Positions 49,064-62,200 are shown, numbered from the stretch's first letter. The stretch is DNA of 64,000 nt from Sphagnum compactum (GCA_965153455.1 OZ234500.1:15623579-15687578), one strand, 5' to 3'. The notes: generated by a model from the sequence alone, not told the origin. A program made the numbers and translations.

Positions 49064-51175
49064 ATGGCTCAGGTTAAGCCAGGTCCACCAAAGCCACCAC
49101 CTCCCGCTTGTGACCCTGCATCAAGTGTAAGTGCTAAATCCAATTGTTCTCTTCTTCTTCATTTGAACTTTTTGAGCGTTGCGATTGTTTCCAATTTATT
49201 GAGCAATGGACTGCTTTTGATGTGGGTGTGACCTTGACATTTGCATTTGGATGGATCTGAACTGATAAATCGAGATTCTGCTACACTACTATTGCTAGGA
49301 AAGTCTCAAGCTAGTTAGCCAATAATCTGTTTAGAAACTTGGCTATGGTCATACAAGCTGGCATCTTGTAAGTTATCAGTTGACAGAGGTTTGTCACTAA
49401 ACTATAATTGTGTTGTTTTAGACATGAGCTGAGTGTTGACCCATTTGGGTTGATCTAAATTCCAAATGCTGTTTGCATGCTTAGAATGACTGTCAAAGCT
49501 TTCCTGTCCAACAGCTACATTTGTTCCTTTGGCTGCTCAAATGGGTTTCATTTTGTTAGAAGTCTGACACCAAGCTTTGATAACTTCCAATTTTACTATG
49601 CATCTTAGACAAAAGTCTTTATTATCTTTGAATATTTTATTTGAATGGCACCTGCTTGTACTGCAACTGGTCCATCAACTTACACAGCCTGAGCAGACCT
49701 GCCTTGAATCTTGAGCTGAACATCAATGTTTCCCCATTTGCATTGTGACTAGAAAGTGTTGCTCCAGAAACGAAGTTGTTCCAAGTTGTACAACAATCTA
49801 CAGGAACATAAAAAGTCCAGAATGTGGATGTGCATTTCTCTATGCTGATAATGTCGAGTAACTGACCTTATTCAAATTTTTTTGAGCATCAAGCCACTTG
49901 CTCTACAATTGTTTTGATAGAGCACATGCAAGCAATCCTATTTCAAACACTGTCAATTATATGCTCTAGTTGCTACCCAAAGTAGTCAGCCCAGCTATTA
50001 GTGCCCGATATCTTACATTTTTGGCATCACATGTCTAAGCACCTCAGAACCTAGAAGTTTGCATTCCCTGGGGGCAGAGCTATATGAGTAGGGCTGTTAG
50101 AAGTTGTCCTCCTCTAAAACTAGCCTTACTAGAGAATTCAGTAGACCACCAGGTCCTTCACCAAGGTGCTTGAGTTTGAACTTTGTTCTATTGTTGTCTT
50201 TGATTGTTCTAATGGATCGAGCAAAAGTAAATCTTGCCAATTTGCAACAGTCTATTTGCATGGAATTTTTTTCCACAATAGAAAGCAAGTCACTGGTGTA
50301 CACATTCATATTTGCACAGCAAGTCAGTCATTAGCACTGAGTTGGGACTCGACCATATGGAAATCAGATCTTGTGTGTGTAACGTAGTCTCAGATGAATT
50401 TACTGTTGCTGTAAGCTAATATGCTGACATGTGGAATAAGTCTGGCTCTAATTACCATGAATGTGGTCAGGCTGGAAGAATATGTGTTTGCAAGCTCTGC
50501 AATTGTGGGTATCACAAATGTCCAGCCAAGCATACATCAGTGCACACTCACTATGACAAGTGCACGAAATCGGAGTATGGAGCCAAGTTTCCAGAATGGC
50601 CAATGCCAAAGAGGTTTGTGAGGGACCGTGCTCCTCCTGCAGACTCAAATGCTCGATTGGATTGCAATACCACCTACAGTGATGATTTTGTCAAACACCC
50701 CTTTGGTCCACGGGAGTCGATGCGCCCTGTTCCCAGGGTTGAGCTAACAGGTCCAATGCAGTCAGACACAACTTACAGTGTGGACTATTGGGACAAGTCC
50801 AAGAACATGCAACCGAGGAAAAAAATGGCTCCTCAAACTCACCATGGCAGTGGCAAGTTCTGTGGAGACACTACTTACAATGTGGATTTTGCGGATCGTG
50901 GTAAGGGTTCTCCAGTTGTAGTTATCAAACATGGATGCAGTCTTGGATCCTCAGGAGCCAAATTCAATGGGGATACCACTTACCATGATGATTTCAGGAA
51001 GTGGAACATACCCAAAAAGTATGTTCATATCTCAAGAGATTCTGGAACCTCTGGACCTTTTGCTGGTGCAACCACTTACCAAACTGACTTCAAGGGTCAA
51101 CCCATTGCCCAAAAATGCCCTGTTTTGGCTCATGGCAAACCTACATTTATCTGTGGAGATCATATGTGCTATTAG
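49064..51175 (+). CDS. SAXO-family axonemal microtubule-stabilising protein
   Basis: Two exons, 49064-49126 (21 residues, proline-rich) and 50471-51175, separated by a 1344-bp intron with donor GTAAGT and an acceptor at GGTCAG; both sides are phase 0. The 255-residue product has the SAXO/FAM154 plan: an N-terminal cysteine cluster CVCKLCNCGYHKCPAKH (Cys26, 28, 31, 33, 38), closely like the C-x-C-x2-C-x-C-G-x-x-x-C start of animal SAXO1, then five repeats with TTY-x2-D(F/Y) cores at about residues 88, 121, 155, 190 and 222 (TTYSDDF, TTYSVDY, TTYNVDF, TTYHDDF, TTYQTDF), spaced 32-35 residues. In animals and protists such Mn-type repeats bind and stabilise microtubules of centrioles, basal bodies and axonemes. 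In a plant the natural place is the flagellated sperm cell. An alternative start at 50429 lies inside the intron as modelled and lacks the acceptor logic. Intact. Confidence 0.88.
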
Positions 51176-53350
51176 ATGTAAAAAATATGTTCATCTGCAG
51201 ACATTCAAGTTTTAATACAAGTGATAACAATGTTGTGACATTATTCATTAAATGGGTTGTTTAGGGATCTGTGACTTCTTTTTGCTGGCAACACACCAAG
51301 TACCGCAATGGCTCCTATTAATTGCAAAATAGTCAACCTTTCTTTTCTCATTTCCTTTTCACTCCCTGGAGATTTGCAAGGGGAGATGGATTCAGTCAAG
51401 AGGGAGGAATGCTACAAGTAGAGCTGCTACTCTTTAGTGGGTTTCGAAGGTAATATGACCAGCATTTCTGTTGCTGACAACCCATGCAATGTCTTCAGAG
51501 ATAGGAGGTCCTTCAAGATTCAAGGTTCAACATTCTGCTTTGCATTCTCCTCAACTCATGTGCAACTTCTCGCTTGCTCATTTTTATTTTTCCTTCAAGG
51601 TCTGGAACTTCCCTGCAGAGTGGTGTTTTTCTTGTTTCACTCTTGGTTCCTGCCACCATGGTTAACAGGTTTCATTCGAAATCTTTCACCTCACGGGTGC
51701 AGGAATTGATTGAAATTGTCAGCCCATAAGATTTCTCTCTTCAAGCAAGCTGAACTGTGTAACATTTCATTGAAGTCTGTGGAATTTGGGTGGAAAATCT
51801 CAAGATGGGCTGTTTTCACAAATAGTTATAGAATGAACTGCAGTAGAATCGATCAAATCTCCATGACAAAGGCAACATAAAAGTAAGTTGAGTCAAAAAA
51901 TTAGATGAAAAGCTTCAGCTAGTCTCCATCAAAGCAGGGCAAAAATCCACATTTGGGGAAAGGACTTAATCGGGTACTGGTTTCCATTCAATTGCAAACA
52001 CATCACCATTCCCACGATGTATTGTTTCTTTCAATCAATCACATTTTCTGTTCTCACTTGAGCTGCCACGTTACATTTTCATCGACTGGGAACTTTTTCT
52101 GGGAAGTATGAATTTTGGTGTTGATGTGGACCAATTTTCCAACACTTTCTTACTATGTATGTATCGTCATAGTCAAGATGTTTTTCCCTCAATTTTGTGA
52201 TATCAAAAATTAGTTGAAGTTACACTAGAATTTTTTTTAAATCCCAATTTTTTGGTAAAAAAAACGACAAAGTTTTGTCAGAAAATGATCACTGGGTCTC
52301 ATACTGGGTTGATGAAAACTTCATACCCTGAGATTGATTGTTTCACTGCTCTAATTTGAATGATTGTTTGTGCACATACTAGCATGAAGTATGACTTGGT
52401 AATGGCAATAGCAAGGACAATTTATGCTATCAAAACCATCAAATGAATGCTCATGAAGCTACGGGTGAACTTATGTTGTTTGTGAAACTGCTTTCCACAT
52501 GTTTGAAGAACAAATGCATTTGTTTTCCTTAGTCGTCTTCTTCAGAGCTTCACAGTTCATCCCCTAAGATTGATTAAATTTTCAGATTTTCAAATCAAGC
52601 ATGGCACTCATAATTTCTCTGAATGTTGTTAAAAATATTTCAGCATTTGAGACAAAAATGGGTGTCAAGTGTCAACTACAGGATCAGACTCAATGTATCT
52701 TTCAATGTGGAAATTATTTCAACAATGTTTTTGTGGCAGAGATGGGGTGGTGTCAACTCAGTCTGATCTCTTCGCCAATCAGTACACGTTAGATGATGAA
52801 GCCTTTTGATCCAACACATGGCAAATCTCCACTCTTTCTTCAGCCCAAATTCCCCCTTAAGTATTGTGAACTTGCAATTCTCATTTTCACATATTGAATT
52901 GATGTATTTTTGGAATTATACAGAAAGCAACAGTTTCTTCATCTGCAGCAGCAGATTCACAATAAATTCTGAGTTTTCCTCCTTGTTTTGGAGTGCAGTC
53001 TAGAAGTTTGCTTCAAATTCCTTATTGTTGTTTTTGTCAGGCTCATGTTGTGATCTCTCAGTAAGTCTGTGGGGTGCAAATAAACACATCTTGTCTTCTT
53101 CCTTCCATGATGTAGTGATGTTGTGGTGATAGCTTAAATTACTTTGCAGTGGGGGGTTTATGAAAATTTCCACAATGGGCGACCGATTCAGGAGCATGAA
53201 ACTGACACATCTGATCTTATAAGATTCGTCCATGATGGCTTGTCCATGCATGTTGTTGCAGTACAGAGATCTAAGAAACAGGGAGTATATAAAGCTGGCA
53301 GGCTGAAATCTAACTCTTGTGCTTTATGGTTTCCTTCTTCTGAGAAACAG
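51176..53350. other. Spacer between SAXO and the DUF632 fragment
   Basis: About 2.2 kb. I searched for the missing 5' exons of the DUF630/632 gene (MGC-type start and the YAWEKKLY-type segment) and did not find them. An open reading from 53150 to 53350 runs into the next gene in frame but does not resemble the family. No other gene seen. Confidence 0.45.
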
Positions 53351-54803
53351 GGAGCAGAGCATCTCAGAACAGAGCTGGAGAAAAAGTATCAATTGTCCAG
53401 AACCCAGGATGCCAAGGGGGAAGATCAAGTAGGTGTTGAAAAAACACAGGCTAGCATTAAGATGCTGCAGACATCTATGGCGGTTGCGATCCAAGCTGTA
53501 GATGGTGCTGCAATTGAAATTCAGAAGTTGAGGGATGATGAACTCTACCCACAGCTCTTGGATTTACTTGAAGCGTAAGGAAGTTCCTCCTCTTTTTGTT
53601 GAACTCTCTAGGCTTTTCACCCTAAAGCAAGTACTATTTCATGAAGATCATTTGACTTTGGTATCCTATTCTGTACTTACGATGTGAAATTTCTTTCTTA
53701 AACAGGATGATGATTATGTGGAAGGATATGGCCATTACTCACGAAGCCCAAATCAAATCTGTTGAAGCCTTTAAGAGGCTTGGTAATGCAGCTGCCTCTG
53801 AGCCAACAACCAGCTTTCACCAGCACTCTACTGTCGAGTTGGAAACTGCTCTGAACAAGTAAGGTTTCATTTCCCAAGTTACTTACCCTTGGTACACAAA
53901 AATCTCATTCAAGAGTCATTTTCCATATCACTGAACTTGAGGTTGTTCTCAGTGTCTTCTTTCTAAAATTGTTAGGGCAGGTTTACCTTTGGCATTCTAC
54001 TGATTTTGAATGGTTAATCTAGGTGGACTGTAGGACTGGAGAGAGTGGTGAGCACTCAGAGAGACCTCCTGAAGAACTTGACAGGATGGTTGAGGATAAG
54101 CCTGATGCAGTTCCCTGAGGAGATGGATCGGGCAGGATCATGTTCACCAACCCAATCCTCTGCTCCTGCACTACATAGTGTTGGTGCTAGCCCAATTTAT
54201 TCTCTGTGCCAACAATGGCAAGCTTCAATGGATCAGTTACCAGATCGTGTTGCTTTGGAGGGAATAGCTGGGTTTGCAGCAGTAGTTCGTGAGATGTTGA
54301 GACTCCAGTGGGAGGAGCTGAAAATCAAGAAACGGGTGGAAACTTTTGCAACAGAGCTGGAAAAGCGAGAATTCTCTCTATTCAGTACTTCTACAAGAGA
54401 ATCACCTTCACTACCACTACCTACTCATCCTCCTTGGTCTCCAGCGTCCTCGAGCGAAAGTGAGGATCATGAGTATGCTCTGAGCATGACTGTCAGAGAG
54501 GGGCTAACTGAGCGAGCAGACATTGTTGAGCGAAGACAGCGCGTGGAGGCTTCTAAGAGGAAACTTGAAGAGGAACAGGAAGCAGAGAGGAAGGCATATT
54601 TGAATACTAGGGCCTACACTCTCAACAGCTTACAAACAGGTCTTCCATACCTGTTTCAAGCTGTGTTTAACTTCTGGCGGACAGGGTCAAGGACCAAGCA
54701 GGATAGACATAGAAGGTCGTGGAGGCACCAAATTCCTTGGCAACATCCTGCAACTTACCACCTTCCACACTGTCTTCATTGGTGGTCTTGTTGCTGCAGG
54801 TGA
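53351..54803 (+). CDS. DUF630/DUF632 (NRG2-like) protein, 3' part; 5' end not found
   Basis: Three exons: 53351-53574, 53706-53858 and 54023 to about 54803, joined in phase through GT-AG introns. They encode the DUF632 part of a plant-specific family that includes Arabidopsis NRG2 (nitrate signalling) and rice REL2 (leaf shape). Recognisable pieces are GAEHLRTELEKKYQLSRTQD, KLRDDELYPQLLDLLEA, MWKDMAITHEAQ, LETALNKWTVGLERVV, STQRDLLKNLTGWLRI and LNSLQTGLPYLFQAVFNF. The N-terminal DUF630 domain with its MGC start, and the usual YAWEKKLY helix, are missing upstream; the acceptor at 53350 suggests that exons precede, but none is recognisable. The tail after FNFWRT (GSRTKQDRHRRSW...) is unlike the family, and a donor-like CAG/GTGAGA lies at 54798, so the 3' end is uncertain. 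It may be a truncated gene copy. No stop interrupts the recognised exons. Confidence 0.75.
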
Positions 54804-57800
54804 GAGAAATTCCACATTAGGTTCGTGGCATCCTGGAATTCATTACTGTACAAACATCTGCAAGGGAATCAGATATAGCATGGTCTAAGGAGTGTCGAGT
54901 TGAAGGTACGCATAATCTTGTGTTTGAGAATGATCAAGATTTGCAAGCATTTGATTCCACTTTTGTTGCCACACAGGATTGCATTTGTTCATGTTTACGC
55001 ATGAGCCATTTGCATCAAAACTGCAACCGATGACTTCCAAAGTGGCAGTGGGTAGTAGAGGAGGATCCAAGGTACCAGTGGTGCCAACCAAGTTGGACAA
55101 AGTGGAGCATCCGGAAGGTGCAACCAACTCTGTTTCAGCCAAATCTGACAATCCCCATACAGGCATAGTTCCTGGACACTCTGAAGGCTTAAAAAACAAG
55201 CAATAAGAATTTCATTCACTCAGCATCAAGTCCTGGTTTGCATTGACTCATGTGTATAGAAATCTCTGACACCTCCAAGGTTCCAACCTAGGTTTCAGAT
55301 GGGAGATTGGACTCAAACTTTGTCTTGTTGTGTTCAAGAGCTCAATAGAACTTAGAAAGTTGAGGAGGGCTTACACATTTAGTGAATTTCTGGATCTCTG
55401 AGTGAGCTGCAATCTCTGAAACCCAGTGTGATTAGTCCCAAGATTCTGCTGTGCAAGTGTGCTTCTGATAATTTCTTGGAAATTTATCTTTTGAGAATTG
55501 GCTCCCATCTGATGTAGGATGAATGCACAGTGCTTCACAGAAGCTTAAAATTGTCATGGCAGAAAATGTGGCCATTATAGTGACTGAACACAAAATCAAA
55601 ACCAACAGTTTACTACTGTTCTGTTGCTACAAGATAATGTGCTGGGGAAATAAAGTGTAGATCTTCTCTTCTCGTCTCCTCACAAAGCTTCAGGCATTAC
55701 AACAAGATGCAGGCAAAATGGAAGGACCCTGATCCAGCCAAAAGAGTGCATGAATACATGAACAGAGGCCATAATCCGCTGTAGCCAAGGCAAGAAAACA
55801 GTGAAAACAAAGCGACCAAGCTCTCCCTGAAGCAAATTAGCTGAAGGCTTGAACTAATCATATATGATCCTCTTTGGCTTTGAGGCAGAGGAAAGAGTGT
55901 AATTGACTCATCTCTACATACATTTTCACTGCCTTGTTGGTGTTCCCACAGAAACAAAACAGACATTCCTGAGAATTTTATCACCTCCTTTCTTTGGGAG
56001 CTAATGATTTACCTGGTGTTGAATCTCAGTGCAATGCAGTGGTGCTTTTGCACCTAATCTCTCTCAACAGCATCTTCATCTTGCAGTCACTTGGATGCGC
56101 AGTTCTTGCTTGTGTTATTGCTTCTTATGGGTGTTGGGGTTGGGCAAAAGTAAATCATATGGAACCTGAATGTTTCTCTTTGGGAGGCTTCAGGAGGAAG
56201 CTAACAGATGTCTCGTGTGCAATTGGAGGCTCCAAGAAATGGCAAGAGAGAGTGTGAGTAAGAGTAGGGAGTGAAGTGAGAGGAAGGGACAGGTAGCTGT
56301 TAGAGGAGAAAGATCAGGAGATCTAATTTTTAGCAGGCAGGATAATTTTGGCAGTATGCTTAGTTGATCGGAGGAGGCATTCGAGAGGCAGAAGGTTGGC
56401 ACTCTGGTAGGTGATCAAGAGAAGTTTTGTAAGTCAGGAGAGCTTGGCTGAATACTAGAACTTTCCGCTGCGCCTGGTAATTGGTCAAGTTGCTGTAAAA
56501 GATTTAGAGAAAAACTGGACAGCACTAGGAATCTGGTGTTTTTGTGAACATTTGATGGGAATCCAGCTTGTGTTTTCGAGCAACGTATGTAATCTGTAAT
56601 GAGAGAGTTTCCTTGGCTGGCATTAATATGAATGACCAAGGCAGGAGGTGGATGTCATGAAATCTGCTCTGTTGTTTTGTGGAAGCAAAGCTCTTGTATG
56701 TTTGTGATCTTGTAATGTGCATCTGAGAGAGTCAGTAGGCAGTTAATTGGTAAGGAAGATCAGGGTCTTGATCTGTGTGAAGAACATCAGGGGGACATGG
56801 ACGTTGGGGTTCGTGTAGGCAGACAGCGTGCTGTGTGATTTCGGACCCTCTCTTTTTATAAGCCATGCCATGGTTTATCATCACCTGTCATTGCACATGC
56901 GATCATGAAGCTGCACTATGTACACTTGTTGTGATAAAGTTATATACCCCCGCCATCTCTCTGGTCTGAAACCTCGGAGTGTGGATTGTCTCTCTTCAAA
57001 CTCCCTAGTCAGTTGTGAATGCTCCTGAAAGGCTGCAACTGATGATGATGTAACTTCCTGGTTATCCAAATCCTCTGCTATCAATTGAGAGCCCTGGGGG
57101 TACAAGTCCAATATAGCTGGGTTGACTACTATGTTCTAGGATGAGTGTTACTACACAAACTGTGTTCAATTTGGGTGGGTGTGAGTCCTAATGTCTTGAT
57201 CACAAGCCTATCAGCGTGATGCTGATCCAGGAATCCCCTTTGCAATTTGTTGCATAAGAGGTCAGATGAGCAGGAGACTGTGAAAGTACTAAATGGGCAC
57301 ATATCTGCCTACAATTTTTTCTGAAAGAATGTGCCTTCTTCGCCTTCATTACTACTGTTTCAGGACTGCGGACATTTCTAACAGCCAAGGAAATGCAGTT
57401 CCTCAAAGCTTCCACCAAGGACTTGGAACCGGTAACAAATCCTGCACCTTTTGATGGCCCTGAGTTGAACCCCAGCCTACACACAATTGTTGCCCATGTG
57501 AACTAGAAGAGGAAGAAGAAGCAGAAAACCCATGCCTCAACTGACTCGTGGCTGTTCACCTTCAGAGAAACTGACTTTCTTGCAACTGTGAAGAGAGGTG
57601 CTCCATGAGTTCCTCAATTCTTCTTTCAAGGAAGTCTTGGGAAGCACCTCAGTTCCTGCAGATCAGATGGCTTGCAACTTGTGATTCCAATTTTAGTTGG
57701 GCTCCGGAGGAAGAAATTATGCTTGAGGAAGAAGTTTAACAAGAGTGAAGTGGGTAGCAAGGCAGAAGAACAGACCAGCAGTTACCTGGTGTTTTGTGAA

Positions 57801-57873
57801 GTTGAGACATCCAGTACTGCCCAGCAAGATATGATCTTCTGGATTCCATGATGATCCATGAACTTGTTGGAAT
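54804..57873. other. Spacer after the DUF632 fragment
   Basis: About 3 kb. A frame at 54979-55206 (75 residues, lysine- and serine-rich) could be a further exon of the preceding gene but shows no family feature. The rest holds short unrelated frames only. Confidence 0.4.
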
Positions 57874-59127
57874 TCATATAGACCTAGTGAGCTCGAGCTT
57901 GGAGGGAGGCTGGACATGCCTTCTTTGCCAGAGGGGAACGAAGTCTTTCTTTGGGTGGTATGGTCGGATGGGATTCACAGGTACAGAGTCAGCTCGGACA
58001 AGTGCTGCAGCAACAGCTGAGGTATCATATCGAGTGGAATGGAACTTCTGGAGCAGTGCAGTGTGAAGTGCTGTCTCACGCAAGGCAAGCTTCATCCGCT
58101 GCTGCTCCTCATCTTCATCAAAGTACAGTGAGGAGAAATTGGAGTCACGCCAACTGCCATTGTCGAAATTCTTTGCATAACTCTGTACATCATAGTTGGT
58201 CCATTCACGAGCTGGTACAGGATGCACATGCTGCTTAGCCTGTGCACGCAGCTTCTTGAGCAACTGCTTCCACATGGGTGCAGGCTTGAATAGCTCATTT
58301 TCAATCTCACTTGTCCCTGGCCATTGTCCAGGAGCTGGATCTCTCCTTGGCTCCTTGACATCCCATTCTGATGTTCCTGCTACTATCATTTACTCTTACT
58401 CAGCACTGCTGCCATGCAATTGTCTGTAAACCTAACACTGTCTTCTCCTCTATTCTTCGAGAATTCTGCTATGATCATGAGTTCTTTTTCATTCTTAGAA
58501 TCTCCTGGGTAACCTCAAGATGACATAGCTACATGGAGAATCGAGATCTGCAATTTCTCGTCACAGATTTCAGAACCCTATCTATGAGATGAAGAAATGA
58601 ATTTCTAGCTCAGAATTGATCTTACCCCAAGCTGCTACAGAGTTGGACTGTACAAAAGACATGGATCTCGACTTCGGCCGGTGGCGGCTTCTCAGCTGCC
58701 CCGAGAAAGCAGCCCCATATTGTCGAGCTTCATCGAGAGCAGCTGATCCGGTGTTTGGAGCTAGAGTATCAGCTAGGGATCCTGGACCAGTAGAGGCTTC
58801 GGTAGTTGCTCCATCGGTGTGCTTCAAGAGGCTGGAGATTGGAGACTCGGCGCTTGTCGTCGACGTCCGTCTCCAGGGACGGAAGCAACTCCGGTAACTC
58901 GTGAGACTCTCCTTGTACAAGCTCCTGGTGGTGCTCGCAATCGCACTCCCTTGTCGCTTGAGCGCCGGGATGACGACATCGCGACCAAAGCTTTGTACGC
59001 GCGTCGAGGACGAGCGACCCAGTCGAAAAGAGCCGGACCGCGGGGTTCGTAACCATCCCGTCATGTCCACGGATGCGTGCCTTCTTCGCTCTCGTTGCTG
59101 CTGCTGCTGCTGCCTTTCTATTGCCAT
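57874..59127 (-). CDS. Plant protein of unknown function with YDVQSYAKNFD motif
   Basis: Two exons, 59127-58626 and 58376-57874, joined through a GT-AG intron (donor GTAAGA, acceptor TAGCAG) in matching phase, giving 334 residues. The N-terminal half is basic and Ser/Arg-rich: a glutamine run, an arginine cluster (RERRRH), TGWLRTPRSGSFRLGRSSST and RSLYKESLTSYRSCFRPW. The C-terminal half contains FKPAPMWKQLLKKLRAQAK, then YDVQSYAKNFDNGSW (from residue 229), FSSLYFDEDEEQQRMK and a final proline-rich segment. A short YD-x2-SY-x2-NFD segment after a basic helix recalls small uncharacterised plant proteins, from memory and not checked. No catalytic domain, signal peptide or membrane segment is seen. 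The intact split frame and coherent phase support a real gene. Exon 1 uses the first in-frame ATG. Confidence 0.65.
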
Positions 59128-61836
59128 ATCCAGAAATATTTACTTGTAGCTTCCAGTCGACTGACACATTGCAGGCAATGAATGAATCCTGCACGAAGCT
59201 GATCTTCTTCAAAGTCTAGGTGATTCTAGAGACACGCCACTTCCGAGCAGCTGGTGAACACAACAAATAATTCTTGCGTCGCGCTCCATGAAATGAAACA
59301 AGGAGAATGTTTTGCACTGCTCTCCCTCTCCCTCTATCAAGTAGGAATTGAAGGCAAGAAGCTCATAAGGCGGGAATGGTGCATCAAATTTTGAACATTC
59401 AAACTTTGCAAGTAATGGATCCTATTGTAAAAGAAAATTTGACAATTCAAATTATTGTTATCTCCTTGAGATTTTTCAAAGTTTCAAAATTGCGTTTCAA
59501 GCAGTGTCGATCCATCTCTTGTGTGATTCCTAAGACTCTGAATGCATGCAAGTGTTCAACCCGTTATGTGGCTCCTAAGACTCTGAATGCAACTTACAGT
59601 TACATATGATTACAGCAACATTAATCTTGCAAACACATGGCAGTCTACAATCCTTGGAGAGAAGAGAAGTTGTAGCAAATTTGTTAATATTGAAAACTTG
59701 CTCCCGGGAGTGCAGGAGCTCCATCACGAAACATACTTCAATGCAGACACAAACTCCGGAGACAAAACAAAAAGGCTAACAGCGATGAGTGATGGAATTC
59801 AATCGGAAGCGCTCGAATCCTGAAAGAAGCATTGATCATAGCCTGGCTTGATGATGGGTGTCAAGTGCAAAGGAGGGACAAAAGTGAAAGAAAGGTCCAG
59901 GATCAGAAGAAAGAGAACAAGGACAGTGTTGTTGATGACTGAGTGAAGCACATGATCTCACAACAACAACCACAACAACACCACCAGCACCAAAACACGC
60001 AACAACCACAAAACACACACATGAAGGCGGCAAAGTAAGAAAGAAAAATATGTTGTTTGTTTGGTTTATAGTATTTTTACTGCACAAAATATAGTATACA
60101 CAAAATATACAAGGTTTGTGGAATAGGCTTGTGCCAAGGTATGAGTAAAAGAGCGTACATAAGTATGTGAGATTGTTCAAACTTTAGCCTGCGGGCCTTG
60201 AATTGTTTTGTTTACTATCTTGCCCTTTTATTTGCAGCCAAGTATGGCAGCTCGATGGCTATATTCAAGAGCTGGAAACCATTTAAATACTGCATCCAAC
60301 AGTCTGTGAATCTCCACTGGCTCGCACTCGTGTTATAGACTCATGTTGTCAGTGCTTGCAGACACCGCAACACAGGGGACTATGCAGACATTTTATTTGC
60401 CAATACCAGTAAATAACAATTGTGAAGCATATACACGGTAGCGTATCATTAGCTCCTAAATGCCTGATAGGTCAAAAAACGGCTTTGAAAAAACTAGGAT
60501 ATCAATGTAGGACTATGCAGCTAGGAGAAATTTTTTACTCTTTCTTGTGTCATGTGGAGTGTGGTCATAGGCTCCAAATGGCATCTCCAAGGAGAAGTCC
60601 AGGTCAATTTAGGAGGCGGCCTTTGATAAAAGTTAGGATTGGAGGAACGTCCTCAAGGGGAGAGGAGGTTTATTTCCAAAAGGCACCGTGGAGCAAGTTT
60701 TTAAATTATATTTAGGAGGCAAGTGGGCAGCTCATATTATGGCTAATCCATCTGCAATTGGCTGATTTACTTGTCTATTGCATTGGTGAGTAGTAAGTAC
60801 ATGTAATAATTTGTCCCAGTCTGACCAATTGTACTCTCAAAATGCCCCTAAAATTGACCAAGCATTTAGGAGGTAAAGTGTATGCAGGATGGTAGTCAAA
60901 GTTCAAACTACGTGGGTTTTTCAGATTTTGGAGGAAATCTAAAAGCTTGTTCTTCTTACAGCCTACACATCTACAGTTTTTTTTTTTTCAAATTTTCTCC
61001 CGAGGATCCCAAAATAGATTTAGCATGAAATGGTGACTGTTTTAATGGACTGTAGCATTCTTTCAGAAGTTGAGCTACAATTGTCGAGTTAGGGAGTGCA
61101 TAGGTATTAGTAAATTGCTGTTATTAATCTCTCACCTATTTGCAGTCCCAGTTTAGTTCCATGGGTGGGGTGGCAAAAAAAGTAAATAATTAGACTTGGA
61201 TGTGAGAAATATTTCTGCACGTTCACATATGGAGCATGCTGGGGATGCTCTTACTCAGCAACTTTCAACAACATAAGGAGAGTGTGATTTCCGTTTTTTT
61301 TCCTTCCATCCACAAAAGGCAGAACTGCCACGCTGAAGTAACTTACACTTTTTCTGTAAGTACTTGTGTGGAAAAGTTTTTGGTCAGGTTAATTGTACAC
61401 AATATTTTAATGAACTGTGTCTCATGTTGCAGAGCCTGATACATTATGCACCCAGAATGACAATTTCCTTTGGACACAGATATTTCTTTCTTTCTGCTGT
61501 CTAACATGATGAGAGCATGATCTCAAAAGGTTGACAGATCGCATGGATTTTGACAGAGTTTGATAATCATTTCCCACCTCTGGCATCTGTGCTCACTGCC
61601 ATTTTGGGTGGTTTTGATAAGAAAGAAAATACATTGGCTGTTTTGCCTAGGGTGAACCAGCACCCACAGCAGTACCACAGTAAAAAAACTCAAAATTCAG
61701 GAGTGTCCCAGCTTGCACCAATTCAGGGTCTCTGAGTTGAAATCTAAACATTTTTAAGCCTCAATATAGTCAATAAGAGGCCTCACTCAAAAAGGTGAAG
61801 GTACCAGTTTGGGTACTGGTGCACCCTGGCCTACTT

Positions 61837-62018
61837 TTTTGACAAGTTGGTTCCTCATGTTTGAGATCCTATCTGCATCAACAAACCCTATCCGTTTGCT
61901 GTTGCCAACATACGTTGCTCTCCCGGGTCCTTTTGTCAAGTTAGTTCCTCATGTTTGAGATCCTATCTGCGTCAACAAACCCTATCTGTTGACTGTTACC
62001 AACATAAGTTGCTCATCC
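61837..62018. repeat. Two-copy tandem duplication, period 94 bp
   Basis: TTTTG(A/T)CAAGTT(G/A)GTTCC followed by TCATGTTTGAGATCCTATCT occurs at 61837 and 61931, with the same tail CAACAAACCCTATC...CCAACATA. Confidence 0.88.
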
Positions 62019-62200
62019 TTGTTCAACAAGACACAAGACCTCATTCCATTTACACAATACTATTGAGTAAATGGCTTAGCTGAAGGACCCCCCAAAAATA
62101 TTACTCAGAGGATCTTCAGACCCTGAGGTGTCACCGAACATGCTAGCTGGTCATTGAACGTGCCATGATCTACTAAGAGAAACAAAGCTTTCACATTACA

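Noticed and set aside
59836-60180. 114-residue minus-strand frame with a run of valines
   Set aside because: The valine run comes from a (CAA)n-type repeat, and no family signal is present.
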